Origin: Scortum barcoo
Lineage: Eukaryota > Chordata > Actinopteri > Centrarchiformes > Terapontidae
Direction of reading: 5' to 3'
DNA length: 64,000 nucleotides
Assembly (NCBI GenBank): GCA_023238725.1
Contig: CM041551.1
Span: 10,095,759 to 10,159,758, forward strand
Part shown: in pieces, positions 43,682 to 58,200 of the stretch
Layout of the letters: each line of letters begins with the position of its first letter
Numbering within the stretch: position 1 is the first letter of the stretch
Program-made: the position numbers and the translations under genes
The notes under the pieces: generated by a model
The model's input: the letters and a program-made list of their open reading frames with translations, nothing else
Told to the model about the DNA's origin: nothing
Databases searched by the model: none

Positions 43682-46600
43682 CTACCTCGTCATTCAGCTC
43701 GGACGCTTTGTTCCTGCACTGACACCATTTCAATTTGCTCCACAAATCTGCAGCATTTTCAGCCTGACTGCCTAAGGAGCAAACCAGCTGTGAAATTGCC
43801 TCTCTCCCGGGAGCGTAGGACCCCCCAGCCCCCACCTCGTACCCCTTGCTCCTTTGCCTCCCTCTTCCCCGACTGAACCTCCCACACCCCCACCCGACCC
43901 CCCCCAATGACACACGCATGTACATCCTGCCGCATGTACACAAGCACAAACAGTTAAGCCAAATCCAAAAGATAGATGTGTGTATGTGTATGAGGCAGGA
44001 GGGGGAGAAAAGAGACTGGATGTATAGAATAAAGTGAAAAGTAAAAAATAAAAGAAAAAAAAGAAAGGCTAAATCATACAAATTGATCCAAATCACAGAG
44101 CAACAGTCTAAAATGGCTCGCACAATAAAACGAGCACTCAAAGACTTCCTCAGAGTCTTAAAAACACCCGTCGGCTTCTTTTAGGGGACATGCGCACACA
44201 CGGAGACACACACACACACATCCGACCTCCAAAGAACTTTTGCGCACTATGCTGTCGCTCAAGTACACCAGTGAAGCAGTTAATGAAAAGGTAGTCAGTC
44301 AAACAATATGCCTCTGAGTGTGTTTGTGCGTGCGAGGGGACGACGGCGCAAAAACAAAAAAAAAACACACAGTTTATGGTGGATGAAAAGTGTGCAAGCT
44401 GCTGAAAAAAAAGAAGAAAGAAAAAAAAAAAGAGGACTGCAACCATTCAGAGACATGGATACGGCTTGGAAGAAAATGCCTTGGCGCCGGTGACACAAAC
44501 GGGGCCTCGGCGCCGCGCACTTTTCTCCGTACTCCACAAACACGCGTTGTAAATACCGAAGCCACAATATCCGAGCCCCTCGCACAACTGCAGCTGCAGA
44601 AAGAGAGAGGGAGTGAGAAAGGGAGGGAGACAGAGAGAAACAAACATACATTTTCCCTCAGCTGTGAGGCCACAAGGCTTTAAAACTCTTGAGCTTTTTA
44701 GATGCGATGAGCGTTATTGCCGGTTGTGGCAGTCACGCCGATCAGCTTCACAAGACACCATAATGAGTCAATATATGTAAATCTTTACTAGGCAAACACG
44801 GCGGGAAACAAAGGCATTTAACTGGTGCTCTCGCCCGCAAGCCTCCAACGATTCAGCACCGGTAATTTCTCCCCATTGAAAGGCATAATTGCCTGCTATT
44901 TGAAGATATTCATGCTCAATTTTTGAAATTAATTTCAATTGGAGGGAAATGTAGAAATGTCAGCTCCAGTGAAAGGGATTTGATTTCAATTATCCTCGCT
45001 CAAAGGACTGTGATTTCCAAATACACTTAAGCAAAATTATGACAAGAATTTTTGTTCGGCAAAATTCAGTGTTTAAAGAGCGATTAGGCGATAATGGGGC
45101 AGCTTTGAGCCGGCAGTGAATGCAGCCGTCTCCCTCTGAAAGGCACTCAATTATCTCTGATTGCTCCCGCTATAATGTATCAAATAGAGATACCTGCTAT
45201 TGCCGTAATTTGTGTGAAAATTAACATGCTGCAATTTCCACTAGAGGGAAAAAGGGAGCTCTAATGGGCGCCTGAGCGTACATCAATAAAACGAGGGGAG
45301 AAAAAGAGAGAGACAGAGAGGGAGGGTGAGAGAAAGAGCGAGCCGGGGGAAGAGAGAATGAGTGTAAGAGCTAAGGAGGGAGGGGAGGGAAAGAAAATGA
45401 AAAGAAAGGAGCAGGGGAAGAAAGCGTTGAATAAAAGGGGGAAAGAAAAGGAAAGTCAGGACAGAGATTTGAGACACTGTGAGAAAAAAAAAAATAGCCC
45501 ATTTGAGTTAAGCGCTGTGGAGGGAGGGAGAGGAGAGAGGGAGAGATGAAGAGCGAGGGAGAGAGGAAGAGAAAGAAATTTAATTTACTGAAAATATTAC
45601 AAATTGCACCTGTGCATAACTCCCCCAAATTACCAACCAATCAAGGCAGAGTGCCTATTACTCTCCCATTACATGGAGATCAGATCACGCTCTGAATCTG
45701 TGTCCAGAGAGGGAGGGAGGGAGGAAAAGGAAGAGGCAGTGCGCGAGAGAGAGAAGTAGAGAGAGACGGATGAGGGGAGGGAGGAGAAGAGAGGAGAGGC
45801 AGCACCCACGGCGATGGTAAATGTACCATGATGCAAGCGAGAAAAAGGGGAGCGCAGAGTCACAAACAAGACGCTCCTCTACAAAAGCTCTGGCACAAAC
45901 AAGTGTTTTATTTAGTGCACAGCACACACAAAGACGAAAGCCTGATTGTCTTTCTGGCTGCTGCTGCTATTAGTTTGATAATCTATGATGATACTGGCAG
46001 ATAAAAAAGCATAAAAAGGGAACAGAGCCAGAGAGCCTGGCGAGATGCACGGAAATCTGATGAAGCGTCCAACAAACAAAAAACTTTAATAATCATTTAA
46101 AAAGAAAAAAAAGAAGAAAAAGAAAAAAAAAAAAGAGCTATCTGTGGGAACTGGTGGACGCCTCATCTTCCTCCCTGCCTGTTTGAGCACAGTCTATCTA
46201 CAACCAGCTCAAACAGCCATGAATGGCCTCTTGAGTGCTTTGCATAATTGGTAGCAATTTAATATGTAAGCTGCTGGGCTATTAATCTCCATGCACTGGC
46301 TTGATTCAGATAACAGTGTTACCTAATACGGAAAAAGTCAGCGTCGGCCTGATATGAATCGTGTTACAGCAGTTCCTCTGGAGGAAAACCTCTCTTCCTC
46401 GAGGGAGGTCAGAGGGAACGGTCAGCAACATTTATCAGGGTCTAAATGTCTCGCTTAAGGGCACTTCAGCGGGGCAGACACGGCCCCTTCTGTTAATGCG
46501 GTATTTAAAGAGCCCACAATGTGCCAGTATGAATGTTAAAGACAAGTTAATTAGTCATTGAATAGATTCATTTGCAAAAGGAATATAAATTTCACTTTGT

Positions 46601-49170
46601 TTCTTTCCAACCATGTTCTGTCTTCTATCTGACATAATGTTTGTCATTTGGGAATACAATTGGCTTAACTTCACTTGAACATTTAAGCAGATTATTATTT
46701 ATTTTTGTTTAGTATAGCAAATATAAAGACAGTCTTGTTAGGCTCAGAAGCCACAGCAATAAAGTGCAGGGTTTCACGTTTTTAGATATAGGAAAATCAG
46801 GACACCACAGAAGAAGAACCTCCTGAATTCTTGTCCAGGCTCAAAGCTTGTCCTGCGTTAAATGTCATAAGCTGAAGTCATTGGAAACAAACTGATTCAT
46901 CGGCGTTCACATGGCATGCTATGTTTTTTTTTTTACTACCTGTAGCGGTCAGCGCATTGGCCAAATGAGCGTAACCAGGTGGAGTCACCCCTGACTGCCA
47001 TCTCAGTCTAAACACAGATAATCTATTTAATGGATCAATTTAATGTAGTGAAATGTAATGAATGACATGTATCTATTTGCTAAAGCAGGATGGCTTGGAA
47101 AAACTAAAATAAATCAATTTCTTTTACCTTTCTCTTGCTTAACTTTCATATTGTAGAGCCACATGAAGGTTGTTTTCTTCATACGGCACAGACAGTGATG
47201 ATTCTGACCCCTCTGATATGAGTAGTACTTGTTTTTATGTTTCATTATTCTGTTTTCATGTACGTCTTTGAAAAATTTCCCTTTACTGTGTCTGATTTCG
47301 TTTGCTCCGTTTTATAAACGTCAAGCACCTCGTAAACTTATCTGACCAAGTTAGTAGCAGATCCTCGTCAGTCCTGATGTCTAAATGTACATAAAATGAG
47401 CCTGTTAGGAGAGAGACTCTTGAAACAGCGTGGTTAAGGAGCAGGTAAAATGAAGAGAGGCTACAGGTTTTAGGGTAGAGAAACGGTGCATGAGCGAGCA
47501 CAGAGAGTTAAATGTTTTATTCAGCCCGTGGTTTAAAGTGCCATGGCCCTCAGGCACAGCAATGGCCGCCTAAGTGGCTACAGTGACAGCAGAAATTGGT
47601 CTTCTGGTTTACAACCTGTCGCCACAGAATCAGACACAGCAAAGCAGCCGAGGGGGGACAGATGGGAGCAGAGCACGCGGGATAAAAAAATTGACAAGAG
47701 AGAGTTAAGGCAAGAGGTTGAGACAGAACGGGTAAGAATGGGATGAAGAAAGAGACGACAAAAAAAAAAAAAAAAAAAAGATTGAACCGTCACACTCAAA
47801 TTGAAAGGGAGAGTGTTTCTTTTAAATCCAGTGGTCAAGCTAACAAAGCGTTCATACGGTGGCTACCAGACCTCGACAGACAGATGCTTTTAATGGCTTA
47901 ACTACCAACCGGCTCTTAGTGCCTCGCGGACACACGAGGGCAGGCGTGTGAGCGCACAGGCACGCTGTCGCACAAACACACAGAAGCTGGGGGGACAACG
48001 AGGGGATTACTTTTATCACCGTGTGTGGATATATACGGTGAAATGTGATACTAATGAGTAAAGATGTACAGCACATATGTGAGGGGAGACTTCAGCTCCA
48101 CAGCACCATCACCTGGACAAAACATACAGGATTCAACAATGTGCTTTTGGTGTGTTCAGTCATCTCAACCGCAGGCCTCAATGTGTGTTTGTTGAACTTA
48201 TAGTGGTATGTAAGTTGTGATCGTGTGCGTTTGTGTGTGAATTCTGATGTTTGTGGTTACCTCAGGTCGGAGAGTGGCCCTGGTGCAGGCGGGGCAGAGG
48301 GGCCCGTGGCGGGAGAAGGCGATGGGCAAACGTCTGGTCCTGTTCTGGCAGGCCTGGTCCTCGCACACCAACCAACCCTACGAGAGACACGTCGCACATG
48401 TTACTTCCACCGACAGTGAAACTTCAAAACTTCAGTAGAGCTGCAGGGATTGGTGAATTAGTCACTTGACAAAGGATTAAAGAGATCATTTCCGACTTTT
48501 ATATGATCATACAGAATATTTAGAGTTTTGGATTGTTGGTAAAAAAAAAAAAAAAAAAACAAGCCATTTTAGTGTGCTAACTCTGAGATCTTAGTAATGA
48601 TTAATGAACAGATCAATTGTACATGAAAATAATCTGTAGTTGTGTCAGGTCATTCCTCATGTGTTAATCTGTGACCAGTCTGGTTTCTGCTGAGGTTTTG
48701 GCTGCTCTAAAGAAGAAAGTAAACACAGAAGACCGCAATATTGAGCCATTAAATCAATAAACAAGCTTTAAAATACATTGTGTAGATTATCCATTTCTTA
48801 AGTACATAATGTTTTCAGACTAGTTACTAAAGTATTCATTTTCCTCCCTCATTACTGCAATATTCCTTTAAAATTACTTTAAAACAAATATTCATAGCAG
48901 TCTTTACTACCCTACATGATGATTTTTTGATTTTGTTGATAAAAGGTATTCTTAAAAATTGACTAAAAGAACACAAAAAACTTTTGTTGCCTCAAGACAC
49001 TTTAAAAACTATTTCTGGTAATAAGGAAATTTTGCTGGAAATTGTTGCTTTCAATTTAGCTCCTCTAATTCTGCACAACAGAAGTGACAAGAAAAGTAGT
49101 TGGAGAACGAAAAAGAGGGGTTGTAAAGATAAAAACAACTGCGAGAGACAGAGAGGCGGAGAGAGACAGG

Positions 49171-49221
<51 letters not shown>

Positions 49222-52200
49222 GGGGATGTGAAGTCAGATGTAAACCTCTCTTTACATTTGAATGTATCTTCAGCTGTCGTGTGTTGGGGTCCTGCTCTGC
49301 GATGACTTGTCAGACAGGCAGAGCGGTGGACAGCCAAAACAGCAGTAGTTAGGACCTCCCGGGGTGAGGTAGTGACCCTGGGCAGGTGCTGTGGTCTAAC
49401 CCTCTCAATCTCCCCGTATTTTCCAGACTCCACCACCCCCTCTGCTTCTTATGCCCTGTCATTACTAAGGGGAGGAGAGGGGGGGGGGTTAATGCCCAAC
49501 TAATGACAGAGCATAAGACCCACCACCATCAATGCCTTTGCTTCTTTCCTTCATCTATTCGTCCTCCTTTCCTTCCATTCACTCAAAATAAACCCCCTCA
49601 AAACCGCTGCACCTGTCTTTCCATCCACATCCCCCTCGCGCAGACAGACGTTTGTTTCTCCAATTGATTTTTATGTTTGGCTTTGTCTCGTTGCCTGATC
49701 AGTTCTCAGCAGCAGCGGCGGCGGCTACAAAAGAAATTGTAAAGATTTTTCCCCCCCTTCTTTACAGCTGACTTCTACTGTATATAAACCATTTTCCATT
49801 GTGCAGAAACCTTCAATAACCTCTCAGCCGGAACAAAATGAGGCTGATTAGAGGGACGGCTAACCTGTGTCTGTTTTCACTCAACTTGGATTCTTTCAAA
49901 GTGACTCACATACATTTGCGCACATTAATTTATTGAAGTCGCTGAAGACGACTCGCAGAGCATAAACAGTTGCAAACGGGAATAGATGAAAAATAAAACT
50001 TTATTGTGAGGATGTTTCCATACAGAAGAATGTACCCACGTCTGAGTTAAATGACTTTGAATCACTTTGGGTGTAATTGCGCTTCGACGGTGATCAACAG
50101 AAAGTCTATAAATGGCTCAAAATTAAAGTGTGTTATGAACAAGTATTCACCCTCTTCCAGTTAATGCTTAGTATATGCACCTTTAGCAGAAGGGTTTGTT
50201 CCACCTTAACTCTGCAGTTTTTCCCAAGTTAGTCTTTGCAGATGTTCAAACTTTGTTTTCTCGTTTTTTTTCCCGTTAATTCTTAACTTGACTGAGGTCT
50301 GGACTCAAACATGGCCACTCAAGCACATCAATAAAGTTTTCTTTTTATCTTCTGCATTGTATGTTAGGCTTTAAGTTTGGGATCAGTGCCTTTGTGAAAA
50401 AGAAATTCTTACTTTTCTCTAGTAGACTACAACAGGTTTTCCTCCACGATTTGCTTTCATGTTGTTGCATTCACGCTACCCTCCCCTGTGATGTAGTTTT
50501 TCTTTCTTTATGTCACGCCTCAATTACATACAGATGATCGCAAAAACCAATGATTTGCACTTGTCTTAATTATTGTGTTTTATACTTGCGTATATATAAT
50601 TTATTCATACAAAGAACAATCATACTGTAAATGTTTTCTCTCTTTATTGTGCATCTAAACCGCAAACGTAAGACTAGACAGGGAGAGGAGAGCTTATGCA
50701 AGCTACACACACAGCTATGCACACACACACAGCCAATCTCCTCTAAATGAAAACCAAACACATGCGTTCACACAAACACACACACATATGTCCCAAATCA
50801 ATTAGAAAGTCCCAGAGTTCACAGCTTTACCCACAAACCCCAGCTCCAGGACTAATTATCTAAAAACACCTCTGCCGCTCTTGTACAAAGAACTGAGCAT
50901 GATGGGAAATGAGACCGCTTCCACATCTCTGATAAAGATGTGTGGGACAATGGTCTGTGGAGGTGGCAGATAAGGAGTGCTTGATCTCTTGTCTCTGTTT
51001 TTTGTGTATTTCTTATATCGCAAGCCTCCGTACACACTGCTGTTCCCATGGGACTCACAATGGGAGCAGACACACGCATACACAGCGTTCAGCGTGAGCA
51101 CAAACATAGTAATTGTTTCCCATTCACATGCATTGAAATGACTGAATAAGACACACATCAAAGTGCCCAAGACGCATAACAGAACCGAGAAGGCTGAGAG
51201 GAGGAAAAGCTACCCACGATGCCCTCGAGCTCTGCGGCTGTGACCCATAGCCCATCCACACAATTCACACACGCTAACAAAATGAAAATAAATGGAGATT
51301 AAGTGCAGCAGACCCGTGTGAGCAACAGAGAAAGGACTAAAAACAAGGAGCATACGAGGAAGGAGGCAGGGAAGGAAAAAAAAAAAACCCTAATTGAGGC
51401 ATTTCGCCGGAGCGAGGGTGGGGGTGAAGGGGGTGTACAGTCGGACGAGGGAGAATAAAGGCTCATAATTGCATAATTATAACAGTGGATACCTGACACA
51501 CTAAATGCAGACGTCAAATGAGTTCCACATAATTTAACCAAACAGAGGCAAGACCAGGCCACGACAGGGCCCACCACGAAATATACCCTCTCTCTGCTAC
51601 CTCTTCTTTGCCTGTTCGCTTATTTCAACACTCTCATCTCTTCCAGAACCTCTCAGTCCTGAAGTGTGGGCTCTGATACTTTAACGTCCTCTCTACACTG
51701 TCGTCTTGAAGCTTTGGGGATACGTATGGCAAACAGCGGTCAACATTAATCAAAGCAATTCTTTGTTTGAGTCATTTGTTGAGAAAAACATTCACTCCGA
51801 AGCATCGATCAAACAAAATGAGGAATGTCTTCTATCTTTGCCTTTTTCCTGTAGCTGAGGCTCAGGTATTGTTAATGACAGCTGCAGCTAGCGCCTGTTT
51901 TTGTTCTCAAATAATATGCAGGCTACTTTGTCAACTAATTGATTACTTTGGTCTGCGAAGTGTCGGAAAATAATGAAACATGCTCATCACAACATCTGGT
52001 AACGCCACTTAATGTTTCTCCCAAGCAACAGTCCAAAACCAAAAGATATTTAACTTACTATGAAGCCTGACTTGGTGATATATTACCAATAAAAATAGCT
52101 GCGAATTAATCGACTAATCTTTGCTGAAAATTATAATTAGCTGCCGTCCTCTTCTGAACCCTCTGCTATCTTTTCTGTCTCCACCTTTTATTTGTAGTTA

Positions 52201-55200
52201 AGGGTCAGGTTTGTAAATTAGGTCTGCAATTAATCTTCAATTATTCATTCATCTTCAGGCACAACAACTGAAGGAAAAATGACATTAAAATACTTGTAGT
52301 AGATTAATATTCTTTATAACTTATATGTTGATCTCCTAATATATTAATGAGCTAATCATTTCAGCTCTATTGTTGATGTCCACAAAGTAAAGAAGCCTCT
52401 CTGACATGACTCCTGTACCAGAGGAATCCACCTGCCCCACACACACACACACACACACAGAAGCACCAGAAAGAGCTCTAACTGGTTTTTGTCCTTCAGC
52501 AGTCAACACTTCCAGCTCCAAAGTGAATGGACCTAAAATCGGTCTACTTCACAAACACACTTTCTCTCTCACTTTCTCTCCCTCTCTCTCTCTCTCTCTC
52601 ACACAGCACACACACACACACTGAATAGAGCTCAAACGGTTCCACTTTGTACCTCCTCCGCTTAATCAAAGCTTCTCTATTCAACAATTTGACCTTTTGT
52701 TCAAAACAGGATTATCACCTTCTCTGGTCTTCATTCACCCTTTCTCTCTCTCCCTCCCCCTTTCTTCTCTTGCCCCTCAGCCCGTTTCCAGGGGCGACCC
52801 GCATGACGAGGTAATGTAATTGCAATAATTTGTTAAATGCCATGGCAACGGTGGTTAGATGGGAGGGGTAGAAAAAAAAAAAAAGAAGAAGAATTGGGTG
52901 GTTCAGGAAACAAGCGAATCTCTCATTTTGCCAAAGACAGCGGGACGAGAGGAGGAAAGGATGACAACAGAGTGTGTGTGTTTATGTGTGTGTGTGTGTG
53001 TGTATGAGAGAGAGAGAGAGTGTGAGGACTGAACAAGTGTTTGCCCATTCTCAGGGTGCTGGTTTATTGATAATGGTAGGGATGAGGGTGGGGGGTGGGG
53101 GGGCAGGAGGTAATTTCGCTAATGATTAATGTCTCTGTGGTCCTAGCTTAGGACGCCAACACACATGTACGTATATCGGTGTACACACACACACAGAGGT
53201 GCAGAGCTTTCACTCTATCTGGCCAGACAAACAGCTCTATTTGAACTCTCCCTCGGCCTGAAAGGAATCCTTAATTACACAATATTACCCCTCTTCATTG
53301 CCCCGCTGTGTGTGCTGTGTCCACTGCTGTTCAGCCTCAGTGGGTGTGTGCCTCCAGTGTGTGTGTGTGTGTGTGTGAGAGACAGAGTGTGTGTGTGTGT
53401 GTGTTGCTGTGTGAGGTGTAAGTATTCAGTGGTAGCAGCTGTTTCACACATCGTGACAAAGAGGTTGAGGGGGACTCGCTCCCCACACATTCACCAAACT
53501 AATTGATTTCTGTTCAGCACTGTGGGAGAGTAAACCCCACAGACACACACACACACACACTTTTACAGACAGTGCATTCCACTTGCTCAAGACCAAGGTG
53601 TTAGAAGCTACCAGGAGGGAGGGAGGGAGAGAGGAGAGAGAGAGAGAGAGCGCCCTGTACAAAGACAACACAGGCATCCAGTTTATATCGCTCTCAGGCT
53701 GCTCGTCAGGTTCTGAGTACAGTGACAACTTCCCCCCGTACGCTGCTCTGCTCCGTTTCCACTCGGTCTAAAAGGAATCTATCAGTGTAATCTGTGTCCA
53801 TATAAATCAGAGTAATACAGCGTGGGCAACTTTTCAAGAAAGAGAAGAGAGAAAAGCAGGAAGAGAAGTAAAACTAAGTCGTAGTGGAGTCTGCATAGTA
53901 AATATATGCAAATCAGTCAAACTTCAGCTAACAACATAATTGTTGTAATGTTTTCGGAGGTTTCTTCCACTTTCTACTTGTTAATGTTTTTTTTTTCCCC
54001 CTCTTATCTGAATCAAGATCACATGACTTTTGGAGGGCAGATGAGTGATGGGTAACTGGTTTATCGGTCTTATCTGCAGCGCTGACAGGCCCATCGGCTT
54101 CAATTTTATTCATTAGTGTTATAATGAGTGGGTTTAAAAAATGGATAAACATTTGTAGGTTACAACTGAAATACGGAGATCTCTTTTTAAATTTCTGATG
54201 TCCATCTTTTTAAAATGAACTTGACAATTAGGCTAAAAATGATCCATCAGTCAACAAAAACACATTTAGTGGCAGGACAGAACAATTTTATGACATTTCT
54301 CTATCTATGTCGGACAAATCTGCTAAATCTTTAAAGTCAAATACTTTTGATTTGTTGTATTTTTAGTTTCTCCAATGACCCACGTCTCCCAGCTGTATCA
54401 TTTAAATTTCACCTTATCTAAAAAAAAAAAACTGACAGAGTGCATGTTAAACTTGAAGTAAGAATGGCCATTTATGTATTTTCATGGATCATGCACTTTC
54501 AAATCCTTCTGGTGCGCTTTTCTTTTTACAAGCGTAATTTGCTCTTTGGTTGAAAATGTCAGCGCAGTGCCCTGCTGAGGTTTCCTTCTTTCATCCAACA
54601 TCTTTTTGATGGCTTTTTTCACCATTACTGCATCTGTTGCAACCCACGTTGTGTTAAATACAGTCAAACCCTATTATACACACTTTGTGGGAGGTCAATT
54701 TTTACAAGTTTTCACTATTTCATTACACACAGCTGAGTTTCTATGACCACTAGAGTTAGCATTTTGAAGCATTCATTTAATTTCCTTACACGTGTTGACA
54801 AAATGATATGCTAGTACAATGCTTACATGTAGCGTTTGTGGCCCAAAGGTTTATATTTAGTGCATATTTCACCTCAAATGAAGCACATATTCAGAAGAAA
54901 TATGTATTGTAAACTAAATGTGACTAAACAGTATTTGGAGGAGGAAAGGGTTTAAAAGGAGGAGGTAAAATAGGAGAAGAAAGAGCAACTCGTCAGCTGG
55001 CCAGCTGTGCTAGTCTAACAAGTCACAGCATTAGACACTGAATGAAAACTAAATGAAGTCCATTTGTGGCTCTGCAGGTGGCGAAGAAATAAATGCATGA
55101 ACATTTATGTGCTTGTGCTTTTGAGTGTGTGCTTGCAAACAGGCACACGCACATAAATACTCACAGAGTAGTATTTTTTGATATGGCGACGGATGTCGAG

Positions 55201-58200
55201 CAGCAGTTTGTTGCTGAGATTGACGACATAGTCGATGGGGCAGCTCCCACAGGGGATGTGACAGCATCGCATCAAGCTGGGCTCCAACTTTGATCCCTGA
55301 AAAAGAGAGTGAGTCACAACAACAGATTATTTCACACACACACAAACACATATAATATTATCAGCAGCTATAAAACACACTCTTCAGTCTCATTCAAAGT
55401 CCATGAACAGTAACGTGTAAGATCCATGTGGGTAGCTCAAGCAAACACTGAATGAGTTTAAACTGCACTTAAACATGTTTAAAAGTGCTGACTGAGTCTG
55501 CACTTTGCAGCATTGATCTGCAGTCAAACGATCAGGGACACTGTGAGAGCAATGAGTTGACCGACATTCATGCCAGGATTGGTTAGTGGGGAGAAAGGAG
55601 TCGGTTTTGAACATCCCTCTAGAGCTCTTTATCTATTATCAGAAAACAGCACTCACTTCCCATATTTCCAGTAAATCTAATTGACTCACACATGTTGATT
55701 TGACTCTGTAGGTATAATGTCGGCTGGTAGGGGGAAGCATTACTACGCAACTACGCTCTCACTGCAATAACTACAATGTGATTCCCCCCAGGTTTCATGA
55801 GTGTAACTACCTGTGCATAAATATACAGTACGCGCACGATTCATCACAGGTCTTTTTAACTCTATAATAAAAAAAAGGCAGTTATGTAACATAGCAACCC
55901 GGCCATTACCGTTAAATGTCCTCAGAGGACATGTCACAAGCGTGGAGAGTGTAAGAGCTTATAGCACCCCTGGGCCCAATAAAATTTTACATTATAGTGG
56001 CCTGAAGAAAACAGGTCAGCATGACCTCAATACCACTGAATTGTCCACTTGACAGCCGGGCTTATAGTTAATGCAATGAAAAAAAAGTTGCCACAGTACA
56101 TAACAACTGCACTAAATATAACAGCTTTAAACACTCACTCCTTTAAACCTGAACTCCATTTAACTGTCACATTGACAGGAGCAGAGAGAGAAAAAAAAAA
56201 AGGTTTCTGCAGGGAAGTCACTGACACGCAAGTATGCATGTGACACCCCCCCCACCCAGCCACACACAGGTTTTTTGTTTGCCTACATTATTCCAGATTT
56301 TCTGCCAGTTCAAGTCAATCATCTCATTTCTCTCCCCTAATATGCAGCTACACACATTAACCCTTCTCCGTCTCAGTCTGTCCTCCTCTTCCTTTTTCTC
56401 TTTCTTCATTTTTTTTTCTTTCCCGTCCGCTCTGGATGAAAGCAGCCTCCCTTCTTCTCTCTCTCCCTGATCTCTCCTCTCCTCCCCTCATCTCCCACTC
56501 TTTTATCTTTTCATTCCAAGCTTGATTTTGACTTCTCCCTCCCAAACAAGTTGGGTCTATATAAATTACATAAGTGAAACTTTGCCAGTTGTTTTATGGC
56601 TGGGCAATTAAACGAAAACCCGGAGCAGTTTCTGTCTCATGTTGGAGACTTCTGGGAAAAGTTTCGTATCTTTTAACACTCGTCACTTCTCCAGCCTAAA
56701 CAGCCTTCTACAAACTATAAAATTTTTAAACATTCACGTTGTCAGGAGTCTACTCTGATTCTTTTCATCCACGTCTTCGGTCTGATAATGTGCAGCTTCT
56801 CACTGCGCGCTAATTTAACTTCCTGATCTGGGATACCCAACGCTCTATTAAAACTAAACTCAGGGAAATCCCTGCAGCTCTATCCAAATTTTTCTTCCCA
56901 TCCACGCTTAATCTTTTCATCCTCCACCACCCTATCAAACACAACTTTCCTCCTCTGTCTGTCCTCCATCATCCATCACCGCCTCCTCCTACCATCTCTG
57001 GCTCTGTGTCAGCAATGGAGTCAAGGCCCATCTGTCCTCCCTCTCACTGAGCTGTTAGACCATGTTCGCCACCCTAATTAACTTCCTGTCTTATCAGTTT
57101 CGCTATGTGTGCGTGCACGCTGGCCTCTGACGCATGGAGGAGAATTAACACCAGTAATCAGACGGATTCTGGTTAATTTAGTCGAAAGTTTGAAATTATT
57201 CTGACACAGAGCTAGCTGCAGCGTTAAAACACCAAAGTCATTTGTTTTTCTACTCTTTTTTTTTTTTTTAAACTTAGACTGAAGTGTATGTGTATGCCTC
57301 TCAGTAAAACATACCAGTGTATCTGCTCAAGTGTGATGTCATAATATCAACCCTTTATGGAGTGTGTGTATAATACTCCCTTTTTAATTTAATGCAAGTT
57401 CTCTCCGCCAGTGGAGGACAGAGGATTGTCAGTTTTATTAGTGTCTCTCAGACAAGAAAAAGCTGTGTGCCCTGCACCCCATTAGAACCTGATAACACAC
57501 ACACACACAGACGCACGACCTTGGCCTGACAAATGGTAGAAGATCAGTGCGAGTGTGTGTGTGTGTGTCCATAGAGCAGCAGGGGTTAAGGGAAGGCTTT
57601 TCAAGTCGTGGAGTCCAAATGCCTATGCCAATGAAAACAGAGTCCGTATTGGAGCCAGGCAGCTGTCTAAAAATACAGACAGAGACACAATATGGAGGAT
57701 GACTAAAGCATGAATCTCTCACAGGAAGTTTGACTGAGATGCCTTCGGAAACACCGTTCTTCCACTCTCAGGGTCTTTATCTGTGTGTCTGCTGATTAAT
57801 CCATTACGCAAGTGAAACACACCATTAGAGATAAAAGCAATCTTCTCTTCTACCTTTCAGGCTTTCTTAGTATCTCAGCGGTTTTTGTGGGCTGTGAAAA
57901 AGAAATTCTCCGACTCAGCTACTTATTCTTCAGTTACAAGGCTTTAATACACACTCAGTTGCCAGTTTATTAGGGACACCTAGCTACATCCAATGCAGCC
58001 TAACAGTCTTGGAATAAATCCTCTGTTTGTGAATGTTTACAGAGGTCTTGATTCAGCTGTATGATGTTAGAAGATCTTGTTTGTGCTGCTGTTGATTGCA
58101 TTATACTAACAAGTGTTTCTATTATTTTGTACACCGTATTTATATCAGTGAGGGTGGGCTCAATAAGACCTTTCTGTATTGGATGATTAGTTTAAGCTAG

